A DNA stretch of 64,000 bases from Methylobacterium amylolyticum (GCF_030700245.1 NZ_JAUYZI010000007.1:94438-158437); one strand, 5' to 3'. Positions 1 through 10,275 are shown, counted from the first letter of the stretch. Notes: generated by a model from the sequence alone, not told the origin. Numbers and translations: made by a program.

Positions 1-59
1 AGACCGAGCACCGTCGCCCCGGCGAGTCCGGGCCACAGCGCGGTGAGCAGCAGGGTCAC
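1..59 (-). CDS. Partial N-terminus of a probable membrane or exported protein
   Basis: A minus-strand frame opens with GTG at 57-59 and runs off the left edge of the window. The 19 visible residues are strongly hydrophobic (VTLLLTALWPGLAG), as in a signal peptide or first membrane helix. It begins 43 bases after the stop of the OmpA-like gene upstream on the same strand, so the two could be cotranscribed. Only the start is visible, so no function can be assigned. The start codon and the reality of the gene are inferred from hydrophobicity and spacing. Confidence 0.35.
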   Translation of the reverse strand, partial: MTLLLTALWPGLAGATVLG

Positions 60-102
60 GGGCGGGCGGTCTCCACGGGGACACGCGTCGGCGCGGCCCG
101 GC

Positions 103-2037
103 TCATGGCAGCAGCGCGAAGGCGGCGCGGCCGGGCGCGGCGTCGGGGCCGGGCGCGACCTGATCGGGCCGGGCCCCGGCCTGGAGCAGGTACTCCACCA
201 GGGCGAGCGCCCGCTGCCGCGGCAGATCGGCGGGCACCTCGGACTCGTCCGGCTTCTTCGCCGCCTCCGGCTTCGGAGCCGGCTTCGCCTTGCGCGCAGC
301 GCCGGGCGCCTTGGCCGGCTCGGGCTTTGCTTCGGTCGGCGCGTCCACCTTCGGCGGCTTCGCCCCGGCGGTCTCAGCAGCCTCGCCCTGACCGGCCGTG
401 ACGGCCGGCTGCGGCTTAACCGGGTCGGCGGGCCCCGAAACCGCGATCCGCAGGGCCGGGCAGGCCCTGGCGAGGGCGGCCAGGGCGTCCAGGGTCGGGT
501 AGAAGCCCGCCGCCAGGGCCGCGCTGCCGGCCGGGAAGCGCAGGTCCGCCGCTGCCATCGTAGCGGAGAAGTCCGCGCGGCACGTCGCGGGATCGCGCCG
601 CTCCTCCGGCCTGCGCGGGGCGACCGCGGCCTTGCCGCTCCAGCCGCCGGGCAGGACGGCGGCGAGCGCTTCCGGGGCGCGGGCCGCGCTCTCCGGGTAG
701 AGGCTCTCGCCGGTGAACCGCACCGTCCGGTCCGAGACCGCGATCTCGCCCGCGGCGAGGTTGGCCAGCAGGGGTGCCGTCGCGGCCAGCGCCGCGCCGA
801 GACCGGACGGCGCGCCGTCGGCGATCCGGGTCCGGTCGATCACCGGCTCGCGGAACAGGCGGGGGCGCAGGGCCGCGAGGACGCGCTCGCGCATCTCCCG
901 GTCGGGCAGGTGCCCGCTGACGGTCACGCCGTCGGCGGCGCGCCGGATCGTCACGCGGTAGGGCGAGAGCGGCCGGACGGCGAGATCGACAGATCCCGCC
1001 GCGACGCCGGCGGGACGGCCGTCGCGCAGCAGCGCGCGTGCCTCGGGGACGGCGTCGGCGTCGACGGCGTCGCCCGATACGGAGACCGCGCCGTTCGCGT
1101 AGGTCACGCGACCGGCCTGGATCAACTCCGCGAGCCGGCCGAGGAACGCCACCAGTTCCGCGACATCGACACCGTCGGGCAGGCCGCGCGCGGTGCGCAG
1201 GCGGTCCTCGACGGGCGCGCCCTCGGCGAGCTTGGCGGCCATGGCGTTCGCCATCGTCCGCGCCGCCTCGGCGGGCACGAAGCCGTCGAGGACGAGCCCG
1301 GCGGGTGCGCGCTCCAGGACGAGGCGATAATCGGCGATGCGCGGGGGCACCACCTCGACCCGGCCGACGCTGAAGCCGTCCGGCGGCTGCGCCAGCGCCG
1401 CGCGCAGGGCGTCGTAGGCCGGCATGTCCAGCGCCTCGCCGGACAGGCTGAGAACCGTGTCGCTGAGCGTCGCCCGGCCGCCCTTGCCGAGCCCCGAGAG
1501 CCGCGCCGCGAGGAAAGCGGCCGCCCCGGGGAAGTCGGGGGGCGCCCCGCGGGCGGCGCGGGCGGTGTCGTCGAGGCGCGTGCCGGAGGCCAGCGCGCCG
1601 GTCACCTGCACCTCCAGGGCGCGCCGGCCGACCTCCACCGGGCGGCTGCCTTCGAGCGCGACGCTGGCGGGGCCCGTCCGGGTCGCGGACCAGACGAAGG
1701 GGGTGGCGGTCTCGACGACGCCGAGTTCGGACACGACCCGTCGCGGCGCGTCGAGGGCGGCGAGTTGCGCCAGAATGCTCTCGCGCTCGACCACGTCTGG
1801 CGCCTCGCCCCGGGCCACGAGGTCGCGTCCGCGCGCCTCGACCCGCAGCCAGGGCTCGCCGGTCTCGGTGCCGGTTCCGGCGACGACCTCGGCCCCCTCG
1901 GCCTCGACGCGGGCGCCGATGCCGGGCGCGGCCCAGTACGTCGCGGCCACCCAGATCAGCGCCACGGCCGGCAGGCCGGCGAGCCAGCCGGCGCGGCTCA
2001 GGGCTCGGGCGGTCGCGTCAGGCAGCGGCACGGGCAT
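103..2037 (-). CDS. OmpA-like envelope protein with an interrupted C-terminal domain
   Basis: This 644-residue protein has a short cytoplasmic N-terminus and one membrane helix at about residues 18-38, and the rest probably lies in the periplasm. The middle holds several repeated modules of about 110 residues with the rhythm of BON-like or OmpA-linked repeats (for example LSGEALD, VSGDAVD, FTGESLY). The C-terminus resembles an OmpA peptidoglycan-binding domain: FPAGSAAL, then CPALRIAVSG, then PRQRALALVEYLL. About 75 residues rich in Ala, Pro and Lys split this domain where the HTD segment is normally found. The ATG at 2035-2037 is preferred over one 30 bases upstream because it places the membrane helix near the N-terminus. 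The family assignment is moderate and the precise role is unknown. Confidence 0.7.
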   Translation of the reverse strand: MPVPLPDATARALSRAGWLAGLPAVALIWVAATYWAAPGIGARVEAEGAEVVAGTGTETGEPWLRVEARGRDLVARGEAPDVVERESILAQLAALDAPRRVVSELGVVETATPFVWSATRTGPASVALEGSRPVEVGRRALEVQVTGALASGTRLDDTARAARGAPPDFPGAAAFLAARLSGLGKGGRATLSDTVLSLSGEALDMPAYDALRAALAQPPDGFSVGRVEVVPPRIADYRLVLERAPAGLVLDGFVPAEAARTMANAMAAKLAEGAPVEDRLRTARGLPDGVDVAELVAFLGRLAELIQAGRVTYANGAVSVSGDAVDADAVPEARALLRDGRPAGVAAGSVDLAVRPLSPYRVTIRRAADGVTVSGHLPDREMRERVLAALRPRLFREPVIDRTRIADGAPSGLGAALAATAPLLANLAAGEIAVSDRTVRFTGESLYPESAARAPEALAAVLPGGWSGKAAVAPRRPEERRDPATCRADFSATMAAADLRFPAGSAALAAGFYPTLDALAALARACPALRIAVSGPADPVKPQPAVTAGQGEAAETAGAKPPKVDAPTEAKPEPAKAPGAARKAKPAPKPEAAKKPDESEVPADLPRQRALALVEYLLQAGARPDQVAPGPDAAPGRAAFALLP

Positions 2038-2121
2038 CGTCCGGTGGATCTGTCCGCCAAGATCCACCGGCTTTCCGGCAGCATGAAGGCCGGCAGCATC
2101 GATGCCGTCTGCCCGGAACGG

Positions 2122-3930
2122 TCAGCCGTCGCGCAGCATCTCCAGCTCCAGCCAGCGATCCTCCGCCGCAGCCAGCTCGGTCTCGGCCTGAGCCAGGGTC
2201 GCCGAGGCCTTGTCGAAGCGGCCGGGATCGCGGGCGTAGAGGTCGGGGTCGTCGAGGATGCCCTTGAGCTGGCGGATCGCCGCCTCCAGCTTCTCGATGC
2301 GGCCCGGCAGGGTCTTCAGCTCGTGCTGGTCCTTGAAGCCGAGCTTCGGCTTGCCCGGCGCGGGGCGCTCGCGCGGCTCGGAGCGCTCGGGCTTCGTCTC
2401 GGCTTTGGCTCTGCCCGCGGCCGCCCGGGCCTCGACGCCGGATCCGCGCTGGGCGAGCATGTCGGTGTAGCCGCCCGCGTACTCGACCCAGCGCCCCTCC
2501 CCCTCCGAGACGAGGACGCTGCCGGTCACCCGGTCGAGGAAGTCGCGGTCGTGGCTCACGAGGATCAGCGTGCCCTCGTACTCGCCGAGCATCTCCTGGA
2601 GGAGGTCGAGGGTCTCCAGGTCGAGGTCGTTGGTCGGCTCGTCGAGCACCAGCAGGTTCGAGGGCTGGGCGAGCGCACGGGCGATCAGCAGCCGGTTGCG
2701 CTCGCCGCCCGACAGGACGGAGACCGGCGTGCGTGCCTGCTCGGGCGAGAACAGGAAGTCCTTGAGGTAGCCGACCACGTGGCGGCTGCGGCCGTTGACC
2801 GTGACGCTGTCGCCGCGCCCGCCGGTGAGCACGTCGCTCACCGTCATGCCCGGCTCCAGGGTCGAGCGGGTCTGATCGAGGAACACCGGCTTGAGATTGG
2901 TGCCGAGCACGATGTCGCCCGCATCCGGCGCGCGCTGGCCGGTCAACAGGTTGATCAGGGTGGTCTTGCCCACGCCGTTGGCGCCGACGACGCCGAGGCG
3001 GTCGCCGCGCATCACCCGCAGCGACAACCCGTCGACGATCCGGCGGTCGCCGTAGGCTTTGGAGACGCCGCGCGCCTCGATCACGAGGCTGCCGGAACTC
3101 TCCGCCTCGCCCGCCTGCATGCTGACCTGCCCGACCGGGCGGCGCAGCTCGCGGCGGCTCTGGCGGAGCGCCTGGAGGTTGCCGAGGCGGCGGACGTTGC
3201 GCTTGCGCCGGGCGGTGACCCCGTAGCGCAGCCAGTGCTCCTCGGCGACGATCTTGCGGTCGAGCTTGTGCTGCTCGCGCTCCTCCTCCTCGAAGAAGGC
3301 GTCGCGCCATGCCTCGAAGCCGGAGAAGCCCTGCTCGATCCGCCGGGTCTCGCCCCGGTCGAGCCAGATCGTGGCGCGCGACAGGGCCGAGAGGAAGCGG
3401 CGGTCGTGGCTGATGAGGATGAGCGCCGCGCGGGTCGCCTTCAGCTCCGCCTCCAGCCACTCGATCGCCGGCAGGTCGAGGTGGTTGGTGGGCTCGTCGA
3501 GGAGCAGCACGTCGGGCTCAGGGGCGAGCGCCTGGGCGAGCGCCGCCCGCCGCCCCTCCCCGCCCGAGAGCTTCGTCGGGTCCTCGGCGCCGGTGAGCCC
3601 GAGGCTCTCCAGCAGGTAGCGGGCGCGGTGCGTCGCATCGCCCGGCGCCAGCCCGGACTCGACGAAATCGAGGGTGGTGTCGAAGCCGGAGAAGTCCGGC
3701 TCCTGCGCGAGGTAACGGATCGTGGTGCCGGGCTGGACGAACAGGCGGCCGCGGTCGGGCTCGACCAGCCCGGCGACGATGCGCATCAGCGTCGACTTGC
3801 CGGAGCCGTTGCGGCCGACGAGGCAGGCGCGCTCCCCGGGCGAGATGCTGAGATCGGCCCGGGTGATCAGCGGCGTGCCGCCGAAGGTCAGCGCGGCGTC
3901 CTGAAGGGTCAGAAGGGGGGGAGCGGCCAT
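2122..3930 (-). CDS. ABC-F family ATPase (Uup/EttA-like), soluble
   Basis: This 602-residue protein has two ATP-binding cassettes and no membrane segments, which defines the ABC-F family of translation-associated or ribosome-protective ATPases. Cassette 1 has Walker A GRNGSGKST (residues 39-47) and signature LSGGEGRRAA. Cassette 2 has Walker A GANGVGKTT and signature LSGGERNRLLIARAL. Each cassette has a LLLDEPTNHLDL-type Walker B (LDEPTNDLDL in the second). The linker between them is basic. The last roughly 90 residues form a probable coiled coil (KLEAAIRQLKGIL, AETELAAAEDRWLELE), as in Uup. The start lies right before the first beta strand. Ribosome binding is inferred from the family, and the subfamily is not certain. 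Confidence 0.9.
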   Translation of the reverse strand: MAAPPLLTLQDAALTFGGTPLITRADLSISPGERACLVGRNGSGKSTLMRIVAGLVEPDRGRLFVQPGTTIRYLAQEPDFSGFDTTLDFVESGLAPGDATHRARYLLESLGLTGAEDPTKLSGGEGRRAALAQALAPEPDVLLLDEPTNHLDLPAIEWLEAELKATRAALILISHDRRFLSALSRATIWLDRGETRRIEQGFSGFEAWRDAFFEEEEREQHKLDRKIVAEEHWLRYGVTARRKRNVRRLGNLQALRQSRRELRRPVGQVSMQAGEAESSGSLVIEARGVSKAYGDRRIVDGLSLRVMRGDRLGVVGANGVGKTTLINLLTGQRAPDAGDIVLGTNLKPVFLDQTRSTLEPGMTVSDVLTGGRGDSVTVNGRSRHVVGYLKDFLFSPEQARTPVSVLSGGERNRLLIARALAQPSNLLVLDEPTNDLDLETLDLLQEMLGEYEGTLILVSHDRDFLDRVTGSVLVSEGEGRWVEYAGGYTDMLAQRGSGVEARAAAGRAKAETKPERSEPRERPAPGKPKLGFKDQHELKTLPGRIEKLEAAIRQLKGILDDPDLYARDPGRFDKASATLAQAETELAAAEDRWLELEMLRDG

Positions 3931-3981
3931 GCCGGGCTTATGGCAGCGGCCGGCACGCTCTTCAAACGCGGCGCGCGGCCC

Positions 3982-4218
3982 TCACGCGGTGGGGTTGGCC
4001 GGGCCGGGCGGACTGATCGTCGGGCCGCCGGGATCGTTCACCGGGATCTCGGGCGGGTGGATTCCGGGGGCTTCGGTGGGCGTCCCGCCGGGAATCTCCG
4101 GCGCGGGCCCCGGCGTCGGCACCTGAGGGGGCTCGTAGGGCGTGTCCGGGGCGGGCGTCGGCGCCGGCTGCGGCACTTCGGGGATGTTTCCCGGATCGGA
4201 CAGGCGGATGTCGGGCAT
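3982..4218 (-). CDS. Small proline-rich hypothetical protein
   Basis: This 78-residue frame is about one third proline, with short repeated units such as PQPAPTPAPD, PGPAPEIPGG and IHPPEIPVND. It has no signal peptide, membrane helix or cysteine. Its ATG at 4216-4218 is preceded on the minus strand by GGAG within the usual distance (GAGGAGCGCGCC before the ATG). It lies between the ABC-F gene and a polyhydroxyalkanoate-system gene on the same strand. Low-complexity composition makes a functional call impossible. It is retained because of the start signal and the biased but consistent amino-acid pattern. Confidence 0.5.
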   Translation of the reverse strand: MPDIRLSDPGNIPEVPQPAPTPAPDTPYEPPQVPTPGPAPEIPGGTPTEAPGIHPPEIPVNDPGGPTISPPGPANPTA

Positions 4219-4300
4219 GGCGCGCTCCTCAAGGGTCGGCGGCCTCCTCTCCCGGCGCCGCTCGGTCGAGGCGAACGGGTCCCCATGCCGGATGTTCCGG

Positions 4301-4615
4301 CTACTTCTTGGTGAGCAGCAGGTTGCCCTCCTTGCTCGCCACCTTCTGGATCTTCTCCGCGAACAGGGCGAGCAGGAACGGCAGCTTCACTTCGAGGCGC
4401 ACGCTCTCGGCCCCGACGTCGATCGTGCCCGCCACCCGCTGCGTCATGGCCGAGACGCCGAAATCCAGGCGGTCGCCGGTCCAGGCGAGCTGGTCGACGC
4501 TGACGCCGCTCTTGGCCAGGAGCGCCCGGGCCTGCTCCGTGCCCTGCTCCAGGCGCCGCTTGGCCTCGTCGCGGCCGAGGTCGTGCGGGATGTCGACGAT
4601 GAGGGGCTTCGGCAT
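4301..4615 (-). CDS. Polyhydroxyalkanoic acid system family protein
   Basis: This 104-residue protein matches the small family linked to polyhydroxyalkanoate granules: MPKPLIVDIPHDLGRDEAKRR at the start, a central amphipathic helix, DRLDFGVSAMTQRVAGTIDV in the middle, and a C-terminus LALFAEKIQKVASKEG. Members are short soluble proteins of about 90-105 residues found in PHA-producing proteobacteria, and their biochemical role is poorly defined. Length and all conserved blocks are intact. It sits downstream of the RlpA-like gene on the same strand, with hairpins between them, so it is probably transcribed separately. Confidence 0.8.
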   Translation of the reverse strand: MPKPLIVDIPHDLGRDEAKRRLEQGTEQARALLAKSGVSVDQLAWTGDRLDFGVSAMTQRVAGTIDVGAESVRLEVKLPFLLALFAEKIQKVASKEGNLLLTKK

Positions 4616-4654
4616 GGGACGGCGACCGGCTGCGGGGTGATACGGCAGCAGATG

Positions 4655-4728
4655 GGGCCGCCCGGCACCGCGGACAACGGTGACGCCGGGCGGCCCGTCC
4701 CATCCGGCGGCAGCGCCGCCCGGATGGC
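4655..4728 (-). terminator. Two consecutive GC-rich hairpins downstream of the RlpA-like gene
   Basis: Positions 4655-4666 (GGGCCGCCCGGC) pair perfectly with 4685-4696 across an 18-base loop. A second inverted repeat lies around 4700-4728 (CCATCCGG against CCGGATGG). Both are just past the stop of the RlpA-like gene at 4746. No U-run follows, so this is a candidate for pausing, 3' end protection or Rho-assisted termination rather than a classical intrinsic terminator. Confidence 0.5.
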
Positions 4729-4745
4729 GGCGACCTCCGGATGCC

Positions 4746-5096
4746 TCAGTTGACGACGTGCAGCGAGACGTAGCTGGTGCCGCCCATGCCGAGCGCCCGG
4801 GCGGAACCCCGGGACAGGTCGATGATGCGGCCGCGCACGAACGGTCCGCGGTCGTTGATGCGCACCACCACCGAGCGGCCGGTGCGCGTGTTCTCGACGC
4901 GGACGCGGGTGCCGAACGGCAGGGTGCGATGCGCCGCGGTCATCCCGTTCGGATTGAAGCGCTCGCCGCTCGCGGTCCGGTGTCCGCTCCCGTACCAGGA
5001 GGCGCCACCGCTCTGTGCGGCGGCGGGCAGGCCGGTCCCGACGAGGGCGGCCAGCATTCCGAGAGTCTTGGCGAACGTGGTGAAACCGGACTTCAT
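4746..5096 (-). CDS. Short RlpA-like double-psi beta-barrel protein, exported
   Basis: This 116-residue protein has a signal peptide (about residues 1-27, ending GLPAAAQ) followed almost at once by the RlpA core: [16 protein letters not shown], then [21 protein letters not shown], then [11 protein letters not shown] and [17 protein letters not shown]. Full-length RlpA proteins carry a C-terminal SPOR domain for septal peptidoglycan. This one ends right after the barrel, so it is a minimal form. RlpA family members are lytic transglycosylases or glycan-binding proteins of the cell wall. Activity here is inferred only from the family. Confidence 0.85.
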   Translation of the reverse strand: MKSGFTTFAKTLGMLAALVGTGLPAAAQSGGASWYGSGHRTASGERFNPNGMTAAHRTLPFGTRVRVENTRTGRSVVVRINDRGPFVRGRIIDLSRGSARALGMGGTSYVSLHVVN

Positions 5097-6825
<1,729 letters not shown>

Positions 6826-6839
6826 GCAAATCGGGGTTC

Positions 6840-6930
6840 CGAAAGGGCGGCGCCCTTTCGCGGGGTGCGGGGCGGAGCCCCGCGCTCCAGGGCTCGGCCC
6901 TGAAAACCCGCCGAAGGGCTCGCCCTTCGG
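6840..6930. repeat. Composite of four short-loop hairpins between ccrM and mutY
   Basis: Four perfect inverted repeats follow in tandem: 6840-6848/6852-6860 (arms CGAAAGGGC), 6867-6873/6877-6883 (GCGGGGC), 6888-6893/6897-6902 (CAGGGC) and 6911-6919/6922-6930 (CCGAAGGGC). Loops are 2 or 3 bases (GGC, GGA, TCG, TC). The element lies between the 3' ends of convergent ccrM and mutY, so it could act as a bidirectional terminator. From memory, arrays of this form recur between Methylobacterium genes, so it is probably a dispersed repeat family. Confidence 0.75.
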
Positions 6931-6945
6931 GATCCCGGTTCGATC

Positions 6946-8274
6946 TCAGCGCCGGCGCGCCGGTCGCCGCGCGGACTTCGGCGGCGGCGGCGCAACCGAC
7001 TCGGCATCCTCGTCGAACATGGCCTCGGCAGGCGGCGTCTGCGGGCGCGGCGCCGGCTTCGGCACCGGCCGCACGGTCGGACGGGGCGGCGGGGGCTCCG
7101 GCGGCGGTTCGGCCGCCGCCAGGAGCGGCATCGGCGCCGGCTCGCGCTTCGGCCGGCCGCGCGGCTTCTTCTCGGGCTCCGGCTTCGGATCGAAGGCGTG
7201 GGCCAGAACCTTGCGCATCAGGCCGGGCAGCGGCTCCCCGTCGAGGGCGGCGCGCGGGGTGAACCGCGTGCCAGGCGGCGGCACGGTGGCGAGCGCGACG
7301 CGCGCGGAGAACACCGTCAGTTCCAGCGGGAAATGCGTGAAGCCGTGGCGGACGAGTCCGGGCAGACGCTTCCAGCGGGCGTCCAGCGGCGCGTCGAGGA
7401 GCGCGGCCGCCGGGTCGTAGTCCGACTCCCAGGCACTGCCCGGCGGCTCGGCCATGCTGGCGAGCAAGCCTTCCGGCGGACGGGTCCGCAGCAGCACCGC
7501 CTCGTCGCCGCTGCGGATCGCGACGAACACGGCGCCCCGCCGCAGGGCGCCCTTCACCGCGCGGATCTTGCGCGGGAAGCTCTCCTGGGTGCCTTGCGCG
7601 CGGGCCCGGCAGGGCGCCATCCACGGGCAGAGGGCGCAGGCCGGGCGCTTGGGCGTGCAGATCGTCGCACCGAGGTCCATCAGCGCCTGCGCGAAGTCCC
7701 CGGGGCGTTCCGCCGGGACCAGGGTTTGCGTCAGACGCCGGATCTCCGGCCGGCTCCCCGGCAGCGGCGCCTCGACCGCGAAGAGGCGCGTCATCACCCG
7801 CTCGACGTTGCCGTCCACCGCCGCCTCGGCCCGGTCGAAGGCGATCGCCGCGATCGCTCCCGCCGTGTAGGCGCCGATGCCCGGCAGCTTGCGCAGGCCC
7901 TCGGCCGTGTCCGGGAACCGTCCGGCCGCGGCGACCGCGCGCGCGCAGGCGTGCAGGTTGCGCGCGCGTGAGTAGTAACCGAGTCCGGCCCAGGCCGACA
8001 TCACCGCGTCCTCGGGCGCGGCGGCGAGCGCCGCCACGTCCGGGAAGCGCGCCAGGAACGTCGCGTAATACGGCCGCACCGCCGCGATGGTGGTCTGCTG
8101 AAGCATCACCTCGGAGAGCCAGACCCGGTACGGGTCGGGCACCTGCCCCGGCAGCGCGCGCCAGGGCAGGACGCGGCGGTGCCGGTCGTACCACACGAGC
8201 AGGTCGGCGGCGCGCGGTCCGGGATCGGGTCGCGGGCCCGGGGCGGGGCGGATCGGCATGGGCCAGGGCTGCAT
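6946..8274 (-). CDS. mutY: A/G-specific adenine DNA glycosylase MutY
   Basis: MutY removes adenine mispaired with 8-oxoguanine in base-excision repair. Visible motifs in order are WLSEVMLQQTTIAAV with the catalytic Glu, the helix-hairpin-helix LPGIGAYTAGAIAAIAFDR, the catalytic Asp in AAVDGNVERVMTR, and a 4Fe-4S loop with Cys spacing C-x6-C-x2-C-x5-C (from CTPKRPAC to APC). The C-terminal NUDIX-like 8-oxoG recognition domain follows. The last roughly 80 residues are a Pro/Arg-rich tail not present in most MutY proteins. The start is ATG at 8272-8274. A GTG three codons upstream and an ATG at 8259 are also possible. It is convergent with ccrM and divergent from the DUF721 gene. Confidence 0.93.
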   Translation of the reverse strand: MQPWPMPIRPAPGPRPDPGPRAADLLVWYDRHRRVLPWRALPGQVPDPYRVWLSEVMLQQTTIAAVRPYYATFLARFPDVAALAAAPEDAVMSAWAGLGYYSRARNLHACARAVAAAGRFPDTAEGLRKLPGIGAYTAGAIAAIAFDRAEAAVDGNVERVMTRLFAVEAPLPGSRPEIRRLTQTLVPAERPGDFAQALMDLGATICTPKRPACALCPWMAPCRARAQGTQESFPRKIRAVKGALRRGAVFVAIRSGDEAVLLRTRPPEGLLASMAEPPGSAWESDYDPAAALLDAPLDARWKRLPGLVRHGFTHFPLELTVFSARVALATVPPPGTRFTPRAALDGEPLPGLMRKVLAHAFDPKPEPEKKPRGRPKREPAPMPLLAAAEPPPEPPPPRPTVRPVPKPAPRPQTPPAEAMFDEDAESVAPPPPKSARRPARRR

Positions 8275-8372
8275 AGCGGGCACGGCCCGGCGTTCAAAGG
8301 GTCCGAGGCCGCTGCATTCGTCAACGGTCCTGCGCTAACCTGCCGGATGTCGAAGCCGGGGCCCTGGGACGA

Positions 8373-8855
8373 ATGGCGCGCGTCAAACCGCTGGCCGAGC
8401 TGATCGAGGGCTGCATCGGGCCGGCCTTCGCCGCGCAGGGCTTCGCCTCGACCGACATCCTGGCCGCGTGGCCCGAGATCGTCGGCGAGCGGCTCGCCCG
8501 CTACTGCCGCCCCTCAAAGCTCGAATGGCCGCGGCGGCGGCGGAAATCCGCCGAGGCGCCGGATTCCGGTACGCTGGTGGTGCGCGTCGAGGGCGTGTTC
8601 GCCATCGAGTTGCAGCACCTCGCGCCGGTGGTGATCCAGCGCATCAACGCTCATTACGGCTGGGCCTGCGTCGGCCGCATCGTCCTCCAGCAGGATCGGG
8701 TCGGCGGCGGCGCGGCGCGGAAGGCGGCGCGCGCCGTCGATCCGGGCCGCCGCGGGGAGGTCGCGCAGGCGGTCGCGCCGATCGCCGACGAGCGCCTGCG
8801 CGATGCGCTCGACCGTCTCGGGGTCGCCGCCGTGGCGACCCGCCAAGTGCCCTGA
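8373..8855 (+). CDS. DUF721 (DciA-like) protein
   Basis: This 160-residue protein begins MARVKPLAELIEGCIGPAFAAQGF and carries the DUF721 pattern IAAWPEIVGERLARY-type helix followed by LVVRVEGVFAIELQHLAPVVIQRINAHYG. The family includes DciA, the ancestral loader of the replicative helicase in bacteria lacking DnaC, and alphaproteobacterial members are usually annotated only as DUF721. The C-terminal third is charged and less conserved. It lies divergent from mutY with an 98-base gap and is followed on the same strand by the DsbA-like gene, an arrangement consistent with a conserved alphaproteobacterial order. A helicase-loading role is inferred from the family. Confidence 0.8.
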   Translation: MARVKPLAELIEGCIGPAFAAQGFASTDILAAWPEIVGERLARYCRPSKLEWPRRRRKSAEAPDSGTLVVRVEGVFAIELQHLAPVVIQRINAHYGWACVGRIVLQQDRVGGGAARKAARAVDPGRRGEVAQAVAPIADERLRDALDRLGVAAVATRQVP

Positions 8856-8996
8856 CCGCTCCGGACCTGTCGGCCCGCCGCGTTGACCGACCCCGGCAGG
8901 CGCCCGCGCGCGAACGCGCCGCCTTGCCACGCGCTGCGTCCGCGGATACCCGGTCAGGCCATCGGAACGGGCCCTCGGGCGGAGGCAGTCACGGCC

Positions 8997-9638
8997 ATGA
9001 CCACGCGACGCGACGCTTTGAAGATCTCCGGCCTCGCCCTCGGCGCCGGCCTCCTGCCGCGCATGACCGGCTCCGCGCGCGCGGACTCGATCAACGTCGC
9101 GGCCCTGATGCAGCCGGGACCGCTGGGCGACGTCTGGCTCGGGCCGGACGATGCCAAGGTGACGATCATCGAGTACGCCTCGATGACCTGCTCGCACTGC
9201 GCCGCGTTCCACCGCGACACGTGGCCGGCCCTGAAGGCGCGCTACATCGACACCGGCAAGGTCCGTTTCACCCTGCGCGAGTTCCCCCTCGACCCGCTGG
9301 CCACCGCCGCCTTCATGCTGGCGCGCTGCGAGGGCAACAAGATGTACTACCCCATCACCGACCTGCTGTTCGATCAGCAATCCGCCTGGGCGTTCACCCA
9401 GAAGCCGGTCGATGCCCTCGAACAGATGCTCCGGCAGGCGGGCTACACCAAGGAGAAGTTCGAGGCCTGCCTGAAGGATCAGAAGATCTACAACGCCGTC
9501 AACGGCGTGAAGCAGCGCGGCCTGGAGACCTTCAAGGTCGACTCCACGCCGACCTTCTTCATCAACGGCGAGCGCTTCACCGGCGAGATGACGATCGAGG
9601 GGATGGAGAAGGTGATCAAGCCGATCCTGGGAGCCTGA
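8997..9638 (+). CDS. DsbA-family thiol oxidoreductase, exported
   Basis: The protein has 213 residues. Its N-terminus (MTTRRDALKISGLALGAGLL) looks like a Tat signal with the RR pair, ending near ARA. The thioredoxin fold follows, with active site CSHC in SMTCSHCAAFH, a helical insert, and the cis-proline loop STPTFFING. This type promotes disulfide formation or isomerisation in the periplasm. ATG at 8997-8999 is chosen over an in-frame start at 8883 because GGAGG at 8981-8985 precedes it at a suitable distance and the signal peptide begins there. It follows the DUF721 gene. Confidence 0.88.
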   Translation: MTTRRDALKISGLALGAGLLPRMTGSARADSINVAALMQPGPLGDVWLGPDDAKVTIIEYASMTCSHCAAFHRDTWPALKARYIDTGKVRFTLREFPLDPLATAAFMLARCEGNKMYYPITDLLFDQQSAWAFTQKPVDALEQMLRQAGYTKEKFEACLKDQKIYNAVNGVKQRGLETFKVDSTPTFFINGERFTGEMTIEGMEKVIKPILGA

Positions 9639-9737
9639 TCCGGCGCTCCGGAACCGCCCGGAAAACAGGCCGGACAAACCGCGCTCGAACGACGAAAATA
9701 GAGCAAAAACAAAGGGTTGCCGTGAGGCCAGATCGCC

Positions 9738-9766
9738 TTGACACCCAAGGTAGGCGAAACTATGGT
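9738..9766 (+). promoter_or_regulatory. Probable sigma-70 promoter of the F0 ATP synthase operon
   Basis: TTGACA at 9738-9743 and TATGGT at 9761-9766 are separated by exactly 17 bases, upstream of the atpI start at 9830. The predicted transcription start is near 9773. The preceding 30 bases contain A-rich tracts (around 9695-9715) that could act as an UP element. This is the best promoter match I found in the window. Confidence 0.7.
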
Positions 9767-9829
9767 GCGCCGCGCTTGAAGGGGGCGTCCAGCCGGTTCC
9801 AGATCCTTCCGCCCCGTGAGTTTTGAGCC

Positions 9830-10195
9830 GTGAACGGCGACGGAACCAGGGACGGAAACGGGGCCGAGGGCACGCCGCCGGATAGCGACCTTTCCGCGAG
9901 GCTCAGACGTCTCGAGACGCAGATCGAACGGAAGCGGCCGCTGGCTGCTCCCGATCCTTCGACGCGCCCTCGGGACACTGGGCGCACCCCGCTGGCGCAG
10001 GCGATGACGCTCTCCACGGAGTTCGTCGCGGGCGTGATCGCGGGGGGCATCCTCGGCTGGATCGTCGATCATGTCTTCGGGACGAAACCCTGGGGCCTGA
10101 TCGTCCTCCTGCTGCTCGGGTGCGTGGCGGGCATCTACAACGTGATGCGCGTGTCAGGCTTTGCCGGCGGGCGTCCCGGACAGCGCGATCGGTAG
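9830..10195 (+). CDS. atpI: ATP synthase accessory protein AtpI
   Basis: This 121-residue protein has a charged N-terminal half (SARLRRLETQIERKR) and two membrane helices at about residues 60-82 and 87-107, with the AtpI/AtpZ pattern EFVAGVIAGGILGWIVDHVFGTKPWGLIVLLLLG. AtpI helps assemble the c-ring and may take part in Mg handling. The start is GTG at 9830, and no ATG lies in a plausible position. It is the first gene of the F0 operon, directly downstream of the 9738 promoter and 80 bases before atpB. Confidence 0.88.
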   Translation: MNGDGTRDGNGAEGTPPDSDLSARLRRLETQIERKRPLAAPDPSTRPRDTGRTPLAQAMTLSTEFVAGVIAGGILGWIVDHVFGTKPWGLIVLLLLGCVAGIYNVMRVSGFAGGRPGQRDR

Positions 10196-10275
10196 CAGCC
10201 ATAAGGCGCGCCGATCACCAGGGGTTGTGAGTCCCGGCGCTGCCGGGCAGCGAGATGCGAGGGCGGGAAACGGGC

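Noticed and set aside
43..4314. A 1423-codon open frame on the plus strand opposite the OmpA-like and ABC-F genes
   Set aside because: Its composition is dominated by Arg, Gly and Ala, and it is antisense to two genes with clear motifs. Such frames arise from high GC content.
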